DNA of 64,000 nucleotides from NCBI GenBank assembly GCA_964619065.1, contig CAZUCC010000012.1:21525-85524 (forward strand), read 5' to 3'. Positions 52,858-62,239 of this stretch are shown one piece after another. The number at the start of each line of letters is the position of its first letter. The stretch's first letter is position 1. The notes under the pieces were generated by a model. The model was not told the origin of the DNA and searched no databases. It saw only the letters and a list, made by a program, of their open reading frames with translations. The translations under genes were made by a program, and so were the position numbers. Origin of the DNA: JANXUC01 sp964619065. GTDB lineage: Bacteria; Acidobacteriota; Terriglobia; Terriglobales; Acidobacteriaceae.

Positions 52858-54561
52858 ATGCAAAAGAAGATGGTCTCGGTGTTTGTTCTGCTGTTGAGTG
52901 TGGGCCTGTTTGTGTCCCCGCGAGTTGGAGCGGCTGCTGCAGCGGGAGGCAAGCTGAAACCCGTGCAGCTCCCGCCGGTTGCCTTTGCTGAAATGAAGAA
53001 TATTGATCCGGAACACATTCGCGCACACGTGCGCTTTCTCTCCCATGATCTGCTCGAAGGACGCGGGACCGGGCAGCGCGGTGGCGACATCGCCGCTGAG
53101 TACATTGCAACTCAGTTTGCGCTCTACGGCCTTAAGCCCGCTGGAGACAATGGCACGTTTCTGCAAAAGGTTCCTATGGTAGGCCTGGAAACCCAGCCTG
53201 CGACGACGTTCTCCCTTGTTCCCGAGTCTGGAGAAGCGATGAACCTGAAGCGCTTCGATGAGTATGTGGCGACGGATAACTCGCAGAACGCCGAATCCGT
53301 AGTGGATGCGCCGCTGGTATACGTGGGCTACGGAATTTCCGCTCCAGAATACAGCTGGGACGATTACAAGGGTACGGACGTGAAAGGCAAAGTGCTACTC
53401 ATGATGGTGAACGAGCCGCCTTCCGACGATCCGAAATTCTTTAAGGGCAAGGCCCTTACTTACTACGGCCGCTGGACCTACAAGTATGAGGAAGCAGCGC
53501 GACGCGGAGCCGTGGGCGTGATTTTGATTCACAAGGCGGAGATGGCAAGCTACGGTTGGGATGTGGTGCGGAATTCCTGGTCGGGAGAGCGCTCCTATCT
53601 TCGGTCCGATGGCAGTGCGCAATTGAAGGTGGCGTCCTGGATTCAACTCGACGTCGCCGGCAAGCTAGCGCAGGCGGCGGGTATGGCAGTGGATAAAATG
53701 ATGACGGACGCTCAGTCGCGCGACTTTCATCCGGTCGCGATGCCTGTGCGGCTGAAGGCGCACATGATCACCAAGATACGCCAGTTCGAGTCGAACAACG
53801 TGGTCGCAATACTACCGGGGTCGGACGTAAAGCGCGCTGGCGATGCCGTGATGTACACCGCGCATTACGATCATCTTGGGATACGCCCCGATATGCCAGA
53901 AGACAATATTTATAACGGTGCGGACGACAACGCGACGGGCTGTGGCATTCTGCTTGAGATGGCGAGAATCTTTTCCTCGGGCCATGCGCCTCCGCGGTCG
54001 ATTCTTTTCGCCGCAGTGACCGCGGAAGAGCAGGGACTGCTGGGCTCGGAATATCTGGGATTGCATCTGCCCATGTCCACGAGCCGAATCACGCTCGACT
54101 TGAACTACGACGATCTTCCGCCGCTCGGTGAACCGGAATCGGTACAGATTTCTGGTTCGGAACGCACCAGTTTTTATCCCCTCGTGGAAGCAACCGCGAA
54201 GGATTTCAAGCTCGCGATCGAACCGGATGCGCGTCCTGAGGCAGGGCACTACTATCGCTCGGACCATTTCAGCCTGGCTCGCGTCGGTATCCCATCGTTC
54301 TCCGTAAATGCCGGGATGAAATATAAGGGACACCCCGCCGAATGGGGTGTGCAGCAAGCGGACGAGTATGTTGAGAAGCACTACCACCAACCCAGCGACG
54401 AGTACCGTCCGGAGATGGACTTCCGCAGCGATGCCGTAATGGCGCGATTCGGATTGGCGCTGGGTTGGAAGGCCGCTCTGCTGCCGGAACTCATTCAATG
54501 GGAACCGGGCGATGAATTTGAAGCAGCCCGCAAGGAGTCCGCGAAAGCGGGGACGCACTAG
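52858..54561 (+). CDS. secreted M28-family metallopeptidase with PA domain
   Basis: Exported zinc aminopeptidase-like enzyme of 567 aa. Signal peptide about residues 1-26. A PA insertion (about 140-290: PLVYVGYGISAPEYSWDDYK) interrupts the peptidase fold. Zinc ligands are in TAHYDHLGI (His), YNGADDNATGC (Asp), TAEEQGLLGSEY (Glu pair), DLNYDDLP (Asp) and SDHFSLARVGIP (His). Family members act on peptides or N-terminal residues in the periplasm. GGAGAG lies 5 bases before the ATG. Confidence 0.93.
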   Translation: MQKKMVSVFVLLLSVGLFVSPRVGAAAAAGGKLKPVQLPPVAFAEMKNIDPEHIRAHVRFLSHDLLEGRGTGQRGGDIAAEYIATQFALYGLKPAGDNGTFLQKVPMVGLETQPATTFSLVPESGEAMNLKRFDEYVATDNSQNAESVVDAPLVYVGYGISAPEYSWDDYKGTDVKGKVLLMMVNEPPSDDPKFFKGKALTYYGRWTYKYEEAARRGAVGVILIHKAEMASYGWDVVRNSWSGERSYLRSDGSAQLKVASWIQLDVAGKLAQAAGMAVDKMMTDAQSRDFHPVAMPVRLKAHMITKIRQFESNNVVAILPGSDVKRAGDAVMYTAHYDHLGIRPDMPEDNIYNGADDNATGCGILLEMARIFSSGHAPPRSILFAAVTAEEQGLLGSEYLGLHLPMSTSRITLDLNYDDLPPLGEPESVQISGSERTSFYPLVEATAKDFKLAIEPDARPEAGHYYRSDHFSLARVGIPSFSVNAGMKYKGHPAEWGVQQADEYVEKHYHQPSDEYRPEMDFRSDAVMARFGLALGWKAALLPELIQWEPGDEFEAARKESAKAGTH

Positions 54562-54691
54562 CCAGTTTACTGGGCTTCCCAATTTGGTTCACTGCTCTGC
54601 GACGGGAATTATTTACGCGGGTGACGGTCGTAACGTTCCTGCGCATTTCGGTGCGTGCTAGCCTCTCGATGGGAGAGTCCTGTCCAGCACA

Positions 54692-56965
54692 ATGCCGCGT
54701 ATTCCTCTTTTCAAGCTGCGCAGCCGCGAAGCGCCGAGCCCACCGCCCGACCTCGCCAGGTACGTGCCCGTGCTCCCGCTGGATGGAATTCAGCCTGGCA
54801 TCGACAACCTGCGTAGCGATGTGTACCTGAGCCCGAAGTTTGAGGAGCAGATGCGCACCCACTTGTCGCGGCTCATCGTCCGGTATGGCGGAGTAGAGCG
54901 CGTACTCGACGAGCACAATCCCGCTCCCGTGGAAGAAAAGCAGTCTCGCGAGATGTTCGTTCGCCCGGTTACTTCCTCTTCTGCAGCAAGTCCTTCCGCC
55001 GGCGTGCCCGCGGCGAAGGCGCTTCGGTCAGAACCTGCTGAGATCAAAAAACTCCTCACCGACGTCCAAATGTCGATCCTGCAGAGCGCAAAACAGAAAG
55101 GGAATCTCTCCGTCGATTTGCTGGGAAGAGTGGCGGTGGTGAAGTTCCTGCGCACCGAGGTCGTGGCGCAATTCGCGGAGATTGTAGAACGCTGCCGCAT
55201 TCGTCAGAAAGCCTGCGAGGGTGTGCGGGAGCAGCGCGCTCTGGAAATTCGCGAGAAGGTCGCCGCTTTTCAGGTAGGAAAGAAGGCGGTGCTGCGTAAG
55301 ACCATGCAGGAGATTCTTCATTGTCTGCGCGAGATCGAAAAAGAAACGTTGGCGCGTACGCGGCGGTCGATGTTTGGTGATACCGAATCTTCCGGCTACG
55401 ACCTGTTGTTGAATCCACTTCTGTTCACGGAAGATGGGCGCGACGACACTACCAATGCCGAGCACTACGTCCTATGGGGAAATTTCAACCAGGACGCAGA
55501 CCGTTTTCTTGCGTTGCGAGAAGTTGCGGTCAGGTTCTTGTGCTCGCTCGGCGGGAAACTGGAAGCGGCCGATGAGTCAGCAATCAACGCGTGGCTGAAC
55601 GTCCCGGACAATGCGCATCTGCTGGTCGGAAGTGGTACGCCGAGTGAAACTCCGGAGGCCCGGGCAGAGAGCTCCCGGTTGCAGTCGTGGCTGAGTTTAC
55701 TCGAACAGCAGAAGCTTCTTCCGTTTGTGCTGGCAGCCTATGAAACCGTTCCACTGCTTGGTGAGTATGGAAGCCGTGTCAATCCCCAACAATTGAAGAA
55801 TGCACTGATCTCAGCGGCGGAATTAACGCGCGTCGAGGCGCTGATTCAAGATCAAGGACGCTCTGCGGCGGTGAACCTGCGTGCCGCTGTAGACCGGATC
55901 ACGGGATACGGCAGTAACGAACGTGCCCGAATCTGCGCTCGCTTCCTGTTTGACCTGATGCGATACCACCGCGATTTGAGGCGGCTGGAAGCGCTGAACG
56001 CGGCAGCCGATTCGGTGAACGTAATCCAAAACGAGCGGATGCGCGAGCTTTCCTCAGTCAACGGACTGCTGCACGAGTTCCTCTTGCAGGAAGAAGTCTC
56101 GAAGAATTCCGAGAGCCTGGTGCGGCACGTAATTCTCAAGGCGGACGTGCGCGACTCGACACTGCTCACGCGCTCGCTGGTGGAGTTAGGGCTCAATCCA
56201 GCCTCATACTTCAGCCTCAATTTCTATGATCCGGTAAATCAGTTGCTCGCCCGCTATAAGGCCAACAAGGTGTTTCTCGAGGGTGACGCTATCATCCTTT
56301 CCATTGTGGAAAAAGCAGGTGACGCTGGATTCCTGGTAAGCCGCGCTTGTGCCCTGGCGCGCGACATGATCGAAATCGTTCGCGGCTACAACCATCGGCT
56401 GCAACAGTCCGGACTGCCCACCATCGAGCTGGGTGTGGGCATTTGCTATCAGGATACGGCTCCGCTATTTCTGCTGGACGGGGACCGGCCCATCATGATT
56501 TCCGATGCTCTGAATGAGAGTGACCGCCTGTCATCGTGCAGCAAGATTGCGCGCCGCGCGCTGCAGGGTCAGTCGGCGGGATTCAACGTGTACGCGTTTC
56601 AAACCGTGGATGACGCGCCCACTGGGGAAGCTTTCACGGAGCTTCTCTCCCAGTTCAATATCGATGGCATCCGCCTCAGCGAAGCTGCGTTCCAGATGCT
56701 GCAACAGGAAATTTCCCTCGAACTCTGCTCGCTGGAACTGCCACGACTGTGGGATGGCGAGCAAGCGCGCCTTTTCCGCGGCCTGGTGCCTGTTGATCGA
56801 GAGGTTTTTCGTACCATTCTCATCCGCGAAGGCCATATTGCTCTGGCCGACCCTCGGGACTACACCGTACATGGCTGGACCCAGCAGCGCTACTACGAAG
56901 TTTGCACCAACGCCGCACTCTACGCGTGCATCGAAGCCAAAAAGCCAGCGAAAGCTAAAGCGTAG
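54692..56965 (+). CDS. large protein with class III cyclase-like C-terminal domain
   Basis: Predicted soluble protein of 757 aa. The N-terminal 450 residues are mainly helical and unrecognised, with a charged coiled region around 170-230. From about 475 to 640 the sequence reads as a divergent class III nucleotidyl cyclase domain: VILKADVRDSTLL (metal-binding Asp), VFLEGDAIILSIVE (GD pair), LPTIELGVGICYQD and MISDALNESDRLSS. The transition-state Asn/Arg region is only partly matched, so activity is uncertain. The last part (about 650-740) is unassigned. It lies alone between the M28 peptidase and a convergent TonB gene. Confidence 0.65.
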   Translation: MPRIPLFKLRSREAPSPPPDLARYVPVLPLDGIQPGIDNLRSDVYLSPKFEEQMRTHLSRLIVRYGGVERVLDEHNPAPVEEKQSREMFVRPVTSSSAASPSAGVPAAKALRSEPAEIKKLLTDVQMSILQSAKQKGNLSVDLLGRVAVVKFLRTEVVAQFAEIVERCRIRQKACEGVREQRALEIREKVAAFQVGKKAVLRKTMQEILHCLREIEKETLARTRRSMFGDTESSGYDLLLNPLLFTEDGRDDTTNAEHYVLWGNFNQDADRFLALREVAVRFLCSLGGKLEAADESAINAWLNVPDNAHLLVGSGTPSETPEARAESSRLQSWLSLLEQQKLLPFVLAAYETVPLLGEYGSRVNPQQLKNALISAAELTRVEALIQDQGRSAAVNLRAAVDRITGYGSNERARICARFLFDLMRYHRDLRRLEALNAAADSVNVIQNERMRELSSVNGLLHEFLLQEEVSKNSESLVRHVILKADVRDSTLLTRSLVELGLNPASYFSLNFYDPVNQLLARYKANKVFLEGDAIILSIVEKAGDAGFLVSRACALARDMIEIVRGYNHRLQQSGLPTIELGVGICYQDTAPLFLLDGDRPIMISDALNESDRLSSCSKIARRALQGQSAGFNVYAFQTVDDAPTGEAFTELLSQFNIDGIRLSEAAFQMLQQEISLELCSLELPRLWDGEQARLFRGLVPVDREVFRTILIREGHIALADPRDYTVHGWTQQRYYEVCTNAALYACIEAKKPAKAKA

Positions 56966-57007
56966 CGATGTGCGCGGGGACGACTGCCCTCGGGCCATGC
57001 GGCCAAC

Positions 57008-58807
57008 TCAAAATGCTCGCCGCGCGCGGAACGGGATCATCACCACGGCCTCCAGCGCAACAGGCGCACCGTCTTTGAGCGCTGGTTCGAAGTGGCAGCG
57101 TCCGAGCGCCTCGCTGGCGAACTGGTCGAGTTGGTCGTCCACTCCATCGAGCACGCGAATCTCACGCACGCTGCCGTCACTGTGGATGATGGCATACAGC
57201 GTTACCGTGCCTTGCACATTGGCGCGCTGCAGTTCGGAGGGATACGCGGGATCTGATTTGCGCGTGACGAGCGGCGATAGCAGTTCACCCTTGCTGGGCC
57301 CCGCCTTGAGCTCCGCGAAACGCAGAACCCAACTTCCGCTGGCCGAATTCAGGTTCGGCATGTTGAGCGTCATCTGGTAAAAGCGCCTGGCACCAAACAC
57401 CTTGCGTTCGACGTCAGTGGGAGCGTGCTCGGACAGGGTGGCGGGCTTGCGAGGTGCGGCGTCCACTCGTGGCGTCGGTATCGTGGGTGTCGCAGCAATG
57501 GGATGCCGGTCGATGGTGATGCTCGCCATGGATTGCGTGCCGGAACCGCCGCCAGCTGGAGACGCTGTCGTGTTCGCTTCTCCCACGCGGATTCCTGCCG
57601 GAAGCACTGAGTCTGCGGGTGCGCCTCCCGTGCCGGAGTCATGCTGCGCGGCCTTCGCGGAATCCGGGATCGTCGGGCGTCCTGAACCCAGCGCGCTGCC
57701 TTGCGGTGTTGCGGAAAATTCTCCCCGCCGGTTTCCCGCAGGTGGCTGCACGGGCACTGCCGGAGCAGCCGGATGGACGCTCAATGCAATCATTTGCCCC
57801 GAGGCCGTCGCTCCACCACCAGGAACTGACGGAGGAGGGGGAACGACAGCGGAAGAGAGCGCCTGTGAGGCAGCCGATTGTCGATTTGCCGCCTCATTCA
57901 AGGTTCGCTGCTCGCTCATTGGAAGCTGCGGGGCGGGCGCAACCACTTCCGCGTGTCCGATGTTGATGGCGCCGAACTTGCGTGCCGACGACTCGAGCTG
58001 GGGAGGCGGTGGAACAACCGTACTCGCGAGCGTGGGCTGGTTACGCATCTGCGAAGCGTCTTTGAGTTCTGGCGGTGGAGCCACAGTGGCGGTTTGCGGC
58101 AAAGATAGGTTGTTAGTATGGGTCGCGTCCAACTGCGGCGGCGGAGCAATTACGGAAATATCCGGCGCTTTCAAGTTCCGCTCAGAAGCTAGCCCGGTTA
58201 ATGCAGGCGGTGGTGCCGATGGCAGTGCGTTCCAGGCCACAATGTTCGGCAATCTTACATCCCGGTGCAGTACTATATCCGGCGGGGTGACGAGCATTTG
58301 CTCCCGGTTGTCCGGTTCCCTTGGCACGGAAAGGATGGGCTGGCGGGAGTAAGCTGGGTCGCCTTGCTGGGCGCGGTGCGGCGCCGCGCTGCCGGTGTCG
58401 AGCTTGGGGAGATCGTTCTTGGGAAGCTCGGCCTTGGCCAAGTCACTGATCGGGTACATGACCAGCCTGGTATCCTTCCACGGGTCCTGCCGCGTGATGT
58501 GGTGGGGCATCCAGTGCGCCCAGGCCAGCAGCGCCGTCAGGGCCAGGGTGTGGTAAACCAGAGATTCTACGAAGCTGGTCCACGATATCCTGGAAGGCAC
58601 AAATACGTCTGTCCAAAACTGGGAGGCGTCGGCACCTAGTGGTAACGGCGGTTTCCGGCGAAGCACATACCCCACATCTCCCAAGAAGGTGCGCCGCCGG
58701 GGCGTGTGTTCTACTAGCAGGCGCAAGTCCGGACGGTCTTCTGCCGGAGCATCTAGCACCGCTGCGGACAAAGAATCCTCTCCGGAGTTCAGGGACATAG
58801 CATCCAA
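57008..58807 (-). CDS. proline-rich TonB-family protein
   Basis: Inner-membrane protein of about 599 aa. A cytoplasmic N-terminus (about 85 residues) precedes one TM helix (SFVESLVYHTLALTALLAWA, about residues 83-102), then a 400-residue Pro/Ala/Gln-rich periplasmic linker and a C-terminal TonB domain (AYPSELQRANVQGTVTLYAI, FASEALGRCHFEPALKDG). The cytoplasmic region is much longer than in standard TonB. The start could also be an ATG 9 bases downstream. No ExbB/ExbD genes are near. Confidence 0.8.
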   Translation of the reverse strand: MDAMSLNSGEDSLSAAVLDAPAEDRPDLRLLVEHTPRRRTFLGDVGYVLRRKPPLPLGADASQFWTDVFVPSRISWTSFVESLVYHTLALTALLAWAHWMPHHITRQDPWKDTRLVMYPISDLAKAELPKNDLPKLDTGSAAPHRAQQGDPAYSRQPILSVPREPDNREQMLVTPPDIVLHRDVRLPNIVAWNALPSAPPPALTGLASERNLKAPDISVIAPPPQLDATHTNNLSLPQTATVAPPPELKDASQMRNQPTLASTVVPPPPQLESSARKFGAINIGHAEVVAPAPQLPMSEQRTLNEAANRQSAASQALSSAVVPPPPSVPGGGATASGQMIALSVHPAAPAVPVQPPAGNRRGEFSATPQGSALGSGRPTIPDSAKAAQHDSGTGGAPADSVLPAGIRVGEANTTASPAGGGSGTQSMASITIDRHPIAATPTIPTPRVDAAPRKPATLSEHAPTDVERKVFGARRFYQMTLNMPNLNSASGSWVLRFAELKAGPSKGELLSPLVTRKSDPAYPSELQRANVQGTVTLYAIIHSDGSVREIRVLDGVDDQLDQFASEALGRCHFEPALKDGAPVALEAVVMIPFRARRAF

Positions 58808-58918
58808 CCGAGGGCAGGGAATTACTCTATTCTCTATTATAAAGGTCTTTGCGCCGCCTCAGCCAGTATGGGGACTCGGCGGTACACCGTGTCCGGCGCG
58901 GGGTACAGGGAGAGTAAG

Positions 58919-59470
58919 ATGCGGGGGGATGAAAAAACGTCTATGGAAAAGCTGGGGTATAGGAAGCTCATTCAGGGAAAACTGACTTGGATTCTTACGA
59001 TTATCTGCTTGTTCACCGCCATGGTTGGTGCGCAGCAGGCTGGTCCGCCTCCAGCAGCTCCCGCGTCACCCACGGAAGACTACTCCGGCATGTATACGTT
59101 TTTGCGTGAAGGGGAATTCGTCCAGATCACAGTCGAAGAAGCGGGGCACGTAACTGGATTTGTTTCCCGTTACGGTGATTCGGAGAGTGACCAAGGGGTG
59201 TTTCTCGATCAATTCTTCAAAGAGGGAAAGCTGGACGGGCACAAGTTGAGTTTCACGACGGAACCTGTGCATGGCACCTGGTTTGAGTTCAAGGGCGCTA
59301 TCGATCGCGGCCCGGCGAAGACGCACGCGCAAGAGGGCTATTACGTGTTAAAGGGCACGCTAACCGAGTACACCACGGATGTGGCGAAGAAAGTATCCGC
59401 CAAGGCGCGCGAAGTAGAGTTCAAGCTCTTCCCGGAAGACGCTGCTCCGGCGCCGCAGAAGCACGACTAA
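58919..59470 (+). CDS. secreted hypothetical protein
   Basis: Protein of 183 aa. GGGAGAG precedes the ATG at 58919. After about 25 mainly charged residues, a hydrophobic stretch (WILTIICLFTAMVGA) acts as a late signal peptide or TM anchor, then an A/P-rich linker. The rest is beta-rich (YSGMYTFLREGEFVQITVEE, GHVTGFVSRYGDSESDQGVF, LSFTTEPVHGTWFEFKG). No family recognised. Confidence 0.65.
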   Translation: MRGDEKTSMEKLGYRKLIQGKLTWILTIICLFTAMVGAQQAGPPPAAPASPTEDYSGMYTFLREGEFVQITVEEAGHVTGFVSRYGDSESDQGVFLDQFFKEGKLDGHKLSFTTEPVHGTWFEFKGAIDRGPAKTHAQEGYYVLKGTLTEYTTDVAKKVSAKAREVEFKLFPEDAAPAPQKHD

Positions 59471-59526
59471 CAGCGGAAGAGATTTGTTCAGAGGTTTCTT
59501 ACGGTATTTGACGGTCTCAGGTTCTT

Positions 59527-59811
59527 CTAAGCGGCCACTGATCTGGACTGCGGCGAAAGAATTTGCTCAGGTGCTTCGGGAGCCATGCCGTCCGTGAGTT
59601 GCGCGAATCGCGGCTGGACTTCAGCTTTACCGTTCCGCACGACCAGCGTGAGCGTCACGTAGCAGGTTGAGCACAACCAGAAGTGTTCCACCCTCTGTAG
59701 CCCAGCACACGATTGTGTTCCAGACTCATATACCGGAACGTTGAAGATCCGGCCTTGATTGAGGTAACGAAAATGAGCCCCGCAGATTGGGTTCGCACAC
59801 TTAGCGAGCAT
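59527..59811 (-). CDS. zinc-ribbon small protein
   Basis: A 94-aa protein with C-x4-C (KCANPICGAHF) near the start and C-x2-C (WLCSTCY) at about residues 47-50, probably one zinc site. The following strand and a disordered tail complete it. TAGGAG six bases before the ATG is near ideal. Family common in Acidobacteriota in my recollection; function unknown. Confidence 0.65.
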   Translation of the reverse strand: MLAKCANPICGAHFRYLNQGRIFNVPVYESGTQSCAGLQRVEHFWLCSTCYVTLTLVVRNGKAEVQPRFAQLTDGMAPEAPEQILSPQSRSVAA

Positions 59812-59941
59812 AGAAGACTCCTAAACGAGCGCGCGTGTGAGGAAACTAAGAATACTTTACCACGAGAATCCACCGCAACATGGGATTACCGTCACAGGAT
59901 TTGTGACGCAAGCTTCCCCAATTGGATTCGAATCCCTGGGA

Positions 59942-61162
59942 CTAGTTACCCGCGCGCAGTGGGGAAACGAAGAAGCGCCGCAATCCACCTTCTTTAGCGG
60001 AAGTAGCCCCTTTGGAAGGCTCATTGCCAGTAGCGTCCAGACGCGCCAGTTCGGCCGCAAGGCCTCGAATGGCTTTCGAAACCTCCAACCCTTCCTGCAA
60101 TACCACGGGCGTGCCCTTCTCAATGGCGGGCGCCACAGCCGTATGTTGGTTGGGAATCTTCCAGAAAATCTTGCAGGCCGTCGCTTTCTCCATGTCTTCA
60201 TCGGAGAAGCCTGGAATTTTCTTGTAGCGATTCAGAACCAGACATACCTTTTCGCTGTGCGCGCCATCCGTGAGGAAGGGACGTATGTGCTTGGCGCTCC
60301 AAAAACAAACCAGATCGGGTTGCGCGACCAGCAACACCCGGTTCGAAAGGTCGGAGATCAATCGTACCGCGGCATCGAGCCGGCTGGAGCAGTCCACAAT
60401 CACGTGCCGGTAGCTGGAGACCAACAGATCGAACAGCCGTGCCAACTCGGCGGGCGTGGGCACAACCTGCATTGGCTGCTGCGGCCCAGCCAAAAGATGC
60501 AGTCCGCTCTCACATGGCGTCATCAGATTCTCGAGCATCGACTGATCGAGGCGGTGCATGTTTTGCAGCGCGTCAGTCAGTCCAAAATTCGGGCGTACGT
60601 TGAGATGCAGTTGCGCGTTCCCGAGCGGCGCAAAATCTACCAAAGCTACCGAGCCTTGTGCCCGCTGCAAGAGGGTCGCGGTGTTCACTGCGAGCGTGGT
60701 CGCTCCCGAGCCCGCTTTGGCGTTCAAGAACGTAAAGATTTGAGCGCTTGCCGAGGACCGCTGCATCTTCTGGCGTTTGGCGCTGTGCCGCGTGAAAGCT
60801 TCCAGCAGCGCGCTGGTACTGCCTTCACGGTCCAGGTACTCGCAAGCCCCGGCGCGCATCACTGCGACAATTGCCATCGGGTGGCTCATGGACCCCAGGG
60901 CAAAGATCGCAAGACCGCTTGTGGTGGTATGAAGTAGCTCAATCGCCGCGGCGCCCCGCTCTGGATTGCTGGCATCGATCTCCACCAGCACGATTTCGAT
61001 GCTTAGATCTTGAATCTGTCGCAGTAAGGGATCGGTAGGACCAATGGGGAATCCGGCGTGGCTGAGCACGCTGTGGGCGATTGCGGTGCCTTCCACACGC
61101 CCCTGAAGGACGGGAATCTGGGCGCTATTTTCAGTAAGAATTGCGACTGCGACCGCAGACAC
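59942..61162 (-). CDS. CpaE-like pilus-assembly ATPase
   Basis: MinD/ParA-superfamily protein of 406 aa. Residues about 1-120 form a receiver-like pseudo-response-regulator domain; from about 140 the ATPase begins with a deviant Walker A motif AKAGSGATTLAVNTA in which the second Lys is Ala, as in CpaE/TadZ (usually KGGVGAST). Later motifs are VALVDFAPLGNAQLHL and VIVDCSSRLD. It starts with GTG. TadZ/CpaE localises Flp/Tad pilus machinery, but no other tad gene is in this window. Confidence 0.85.
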   Translation of the reverse strand: MSAVAVAILTENSAQIPVLQGRVEGTAIAHSVLSHAGFPIGPTDPLLRQIQDLSIEIVLVEIDASNPERGAAAIELLHTTTSGLAIFALGSMSHPMAIVAVMRAGACEYLDREGSTSALLEAFTRHSAKRQKMQRSSASAQIFTFLNAKAGSGATTLAVNTATLLQRAQGSVALVDFAPLGNAQLHLNVRPNFGLTDALQNMHRLDQSMLENLMTPCESGLHLLAGPQQPMQVVPTPAELARLFDLLVSSYRHVIVDCSSRLDAAVRLISDLSNRVLLVAQPDLVCFWSAKHIRPFLTDGAHSEKVCLVLNRYKKIPGFSDEDMEKATACKIFWKIPNQHTAVAPAIEKGTPVVLQEGLEVSKAIRGLAAELARLDATGNEPSKGATSAKEGGLRRFFVSPLRAGN

Positions 61163-61489
61163 TCTCAGGACCCCACTTTCAGCGCATCACTCATCTTAGA
61201 ATACGCGTCTGCTACAAGACCACGTGACCTTAGTCACCAGTGAGAACTTCACGGCCTCCCGGTTGCAGCGGAGCCGCGGGAAACCGTACTTTTTTTCAGT
61301 TGGGGAGGGATAGGGCGGCGCTGCTCCACCGTTGTCACCAATTCTAGCAAAATTCTTCCCGGGAAAGGGAACGGATGTCTACCGGGCCTCAATCCTAGGT
61401 ACGGTACTCAAGCTGCTGCGGATTGGAGGGGCTTTTTCGCCGAATCCGCAGCCCATAAAGGGGAAGGGATTCTATCGGAGGCAGTCGGT
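61163..61489. other. intergenic region with one inverted repeat
   Basis: 327 bp between the CpaE-like gene and the PilZ gene. It contains 10-bp arms GCTGCGGATT (61415-61424) and AATCCGCAGC (61443-61452) with an 18-base loop, downstream of the pilZ stop and perhaps a terminator. No gene seen. Confidence 0.45.
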
Positions 61490-61894
61490 TCAGATAGCGC
61501 GTTCGTCAGCCATTGCCGGATTATCGGCGTCCACTGGCAGCTCCTGAGCCATGCGAAGGGGACCGGGTGCAGTTTCGTTCAAGAATTCATAGTTGCGAAC
61601 CAGGACAGCGACACCGCTCTTGTGACTGGTGGCGGCTGGAAGAACTCGCAGCACCCGCACCTGGCAGCGTACACGCGTATCGGCGGAAAGCGTGATTTCG
61701 GACGGCATGTCGAGCACGAGTTCCAGATCGTCGTCCTTGAGCAGCACCATATCGGTGTAAAGAAACATGCCCCGCGCGCTCAGATCCTGGGTGAAGGCGA
61801 GACCCTCCTCGCTGCCCCGGCGAACGGAAACGGAGCGGTGAAAATCAAAGCGCTGCGCCGCTCGACGTTCTATCCGAACCTGAGAAGTGGTCAT
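61490..61894 (-). CDS. PilZ-domain protein
   Basis: Small c-di-GMP-type effector of 134 aa. The PilZ signature reads RRAAQRFDFHRSVSVR followed by FTQDLSARGMFLYTD, close to the R-x3-R and D/N-x-S-x-x-G ligand motifs (here RRAAQR and DLSARG). AGGAGG before the ATG at 61894 sets the start. Together with the CpaE-like protein it may belong to a motility or surface pathway, but they are not in one operon with known pilus genes. Confidence 0.85.
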   Translation of the reverse strand: MTTSQVRIERRAAQRFDFHRSVSVRRGSEEGLAFTQDLSARGMFLYTDMVLLKDDDLELVLDMPSEITLSADTRVRCQVRVLRVLPAATSHKSGVAVLVRNYEFLNETAPGPLRMAQELPVDADNPAMADERAI

Positions 61895-62239
61895 AATTTC
61901 CTCCTGCGCGTAGGGCTCTTCACGCAAGCCCGTGCCCCCGCACTCGCTGAGCCGGTGTTACAAAAAGAAGCCACACAAAGACGTACGAAGAACGGTATGA
62001 AAGATAGCTGGTTGCACTTTCTTGCTTATGGGGGACAGAAGCAGGAAGCGCGCGTCTCAAATAATTCATCCACTGTAGCGCGTTGGCGCCCCTCTGAAAA
62101 GTGCTTGCTTAGTCACCCCGGGGTGAACTGGCCCAGAACGCAACAAGTCGTCCTTGTGTAGGGTGGGCATTTCTGCTCACCGTTCGGGTCGGAAGATTTT
62201 CTTTAGCAGCTGAAGCAATTTATGATCTAAGCAGCATCC
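61895..62239. other. divergent intergenic region
   Basis: 345 bp between the PilZ and MFS genes, transcribed outward. I see no gene, repeats or clear promoter pair. Confidence 0.45.
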
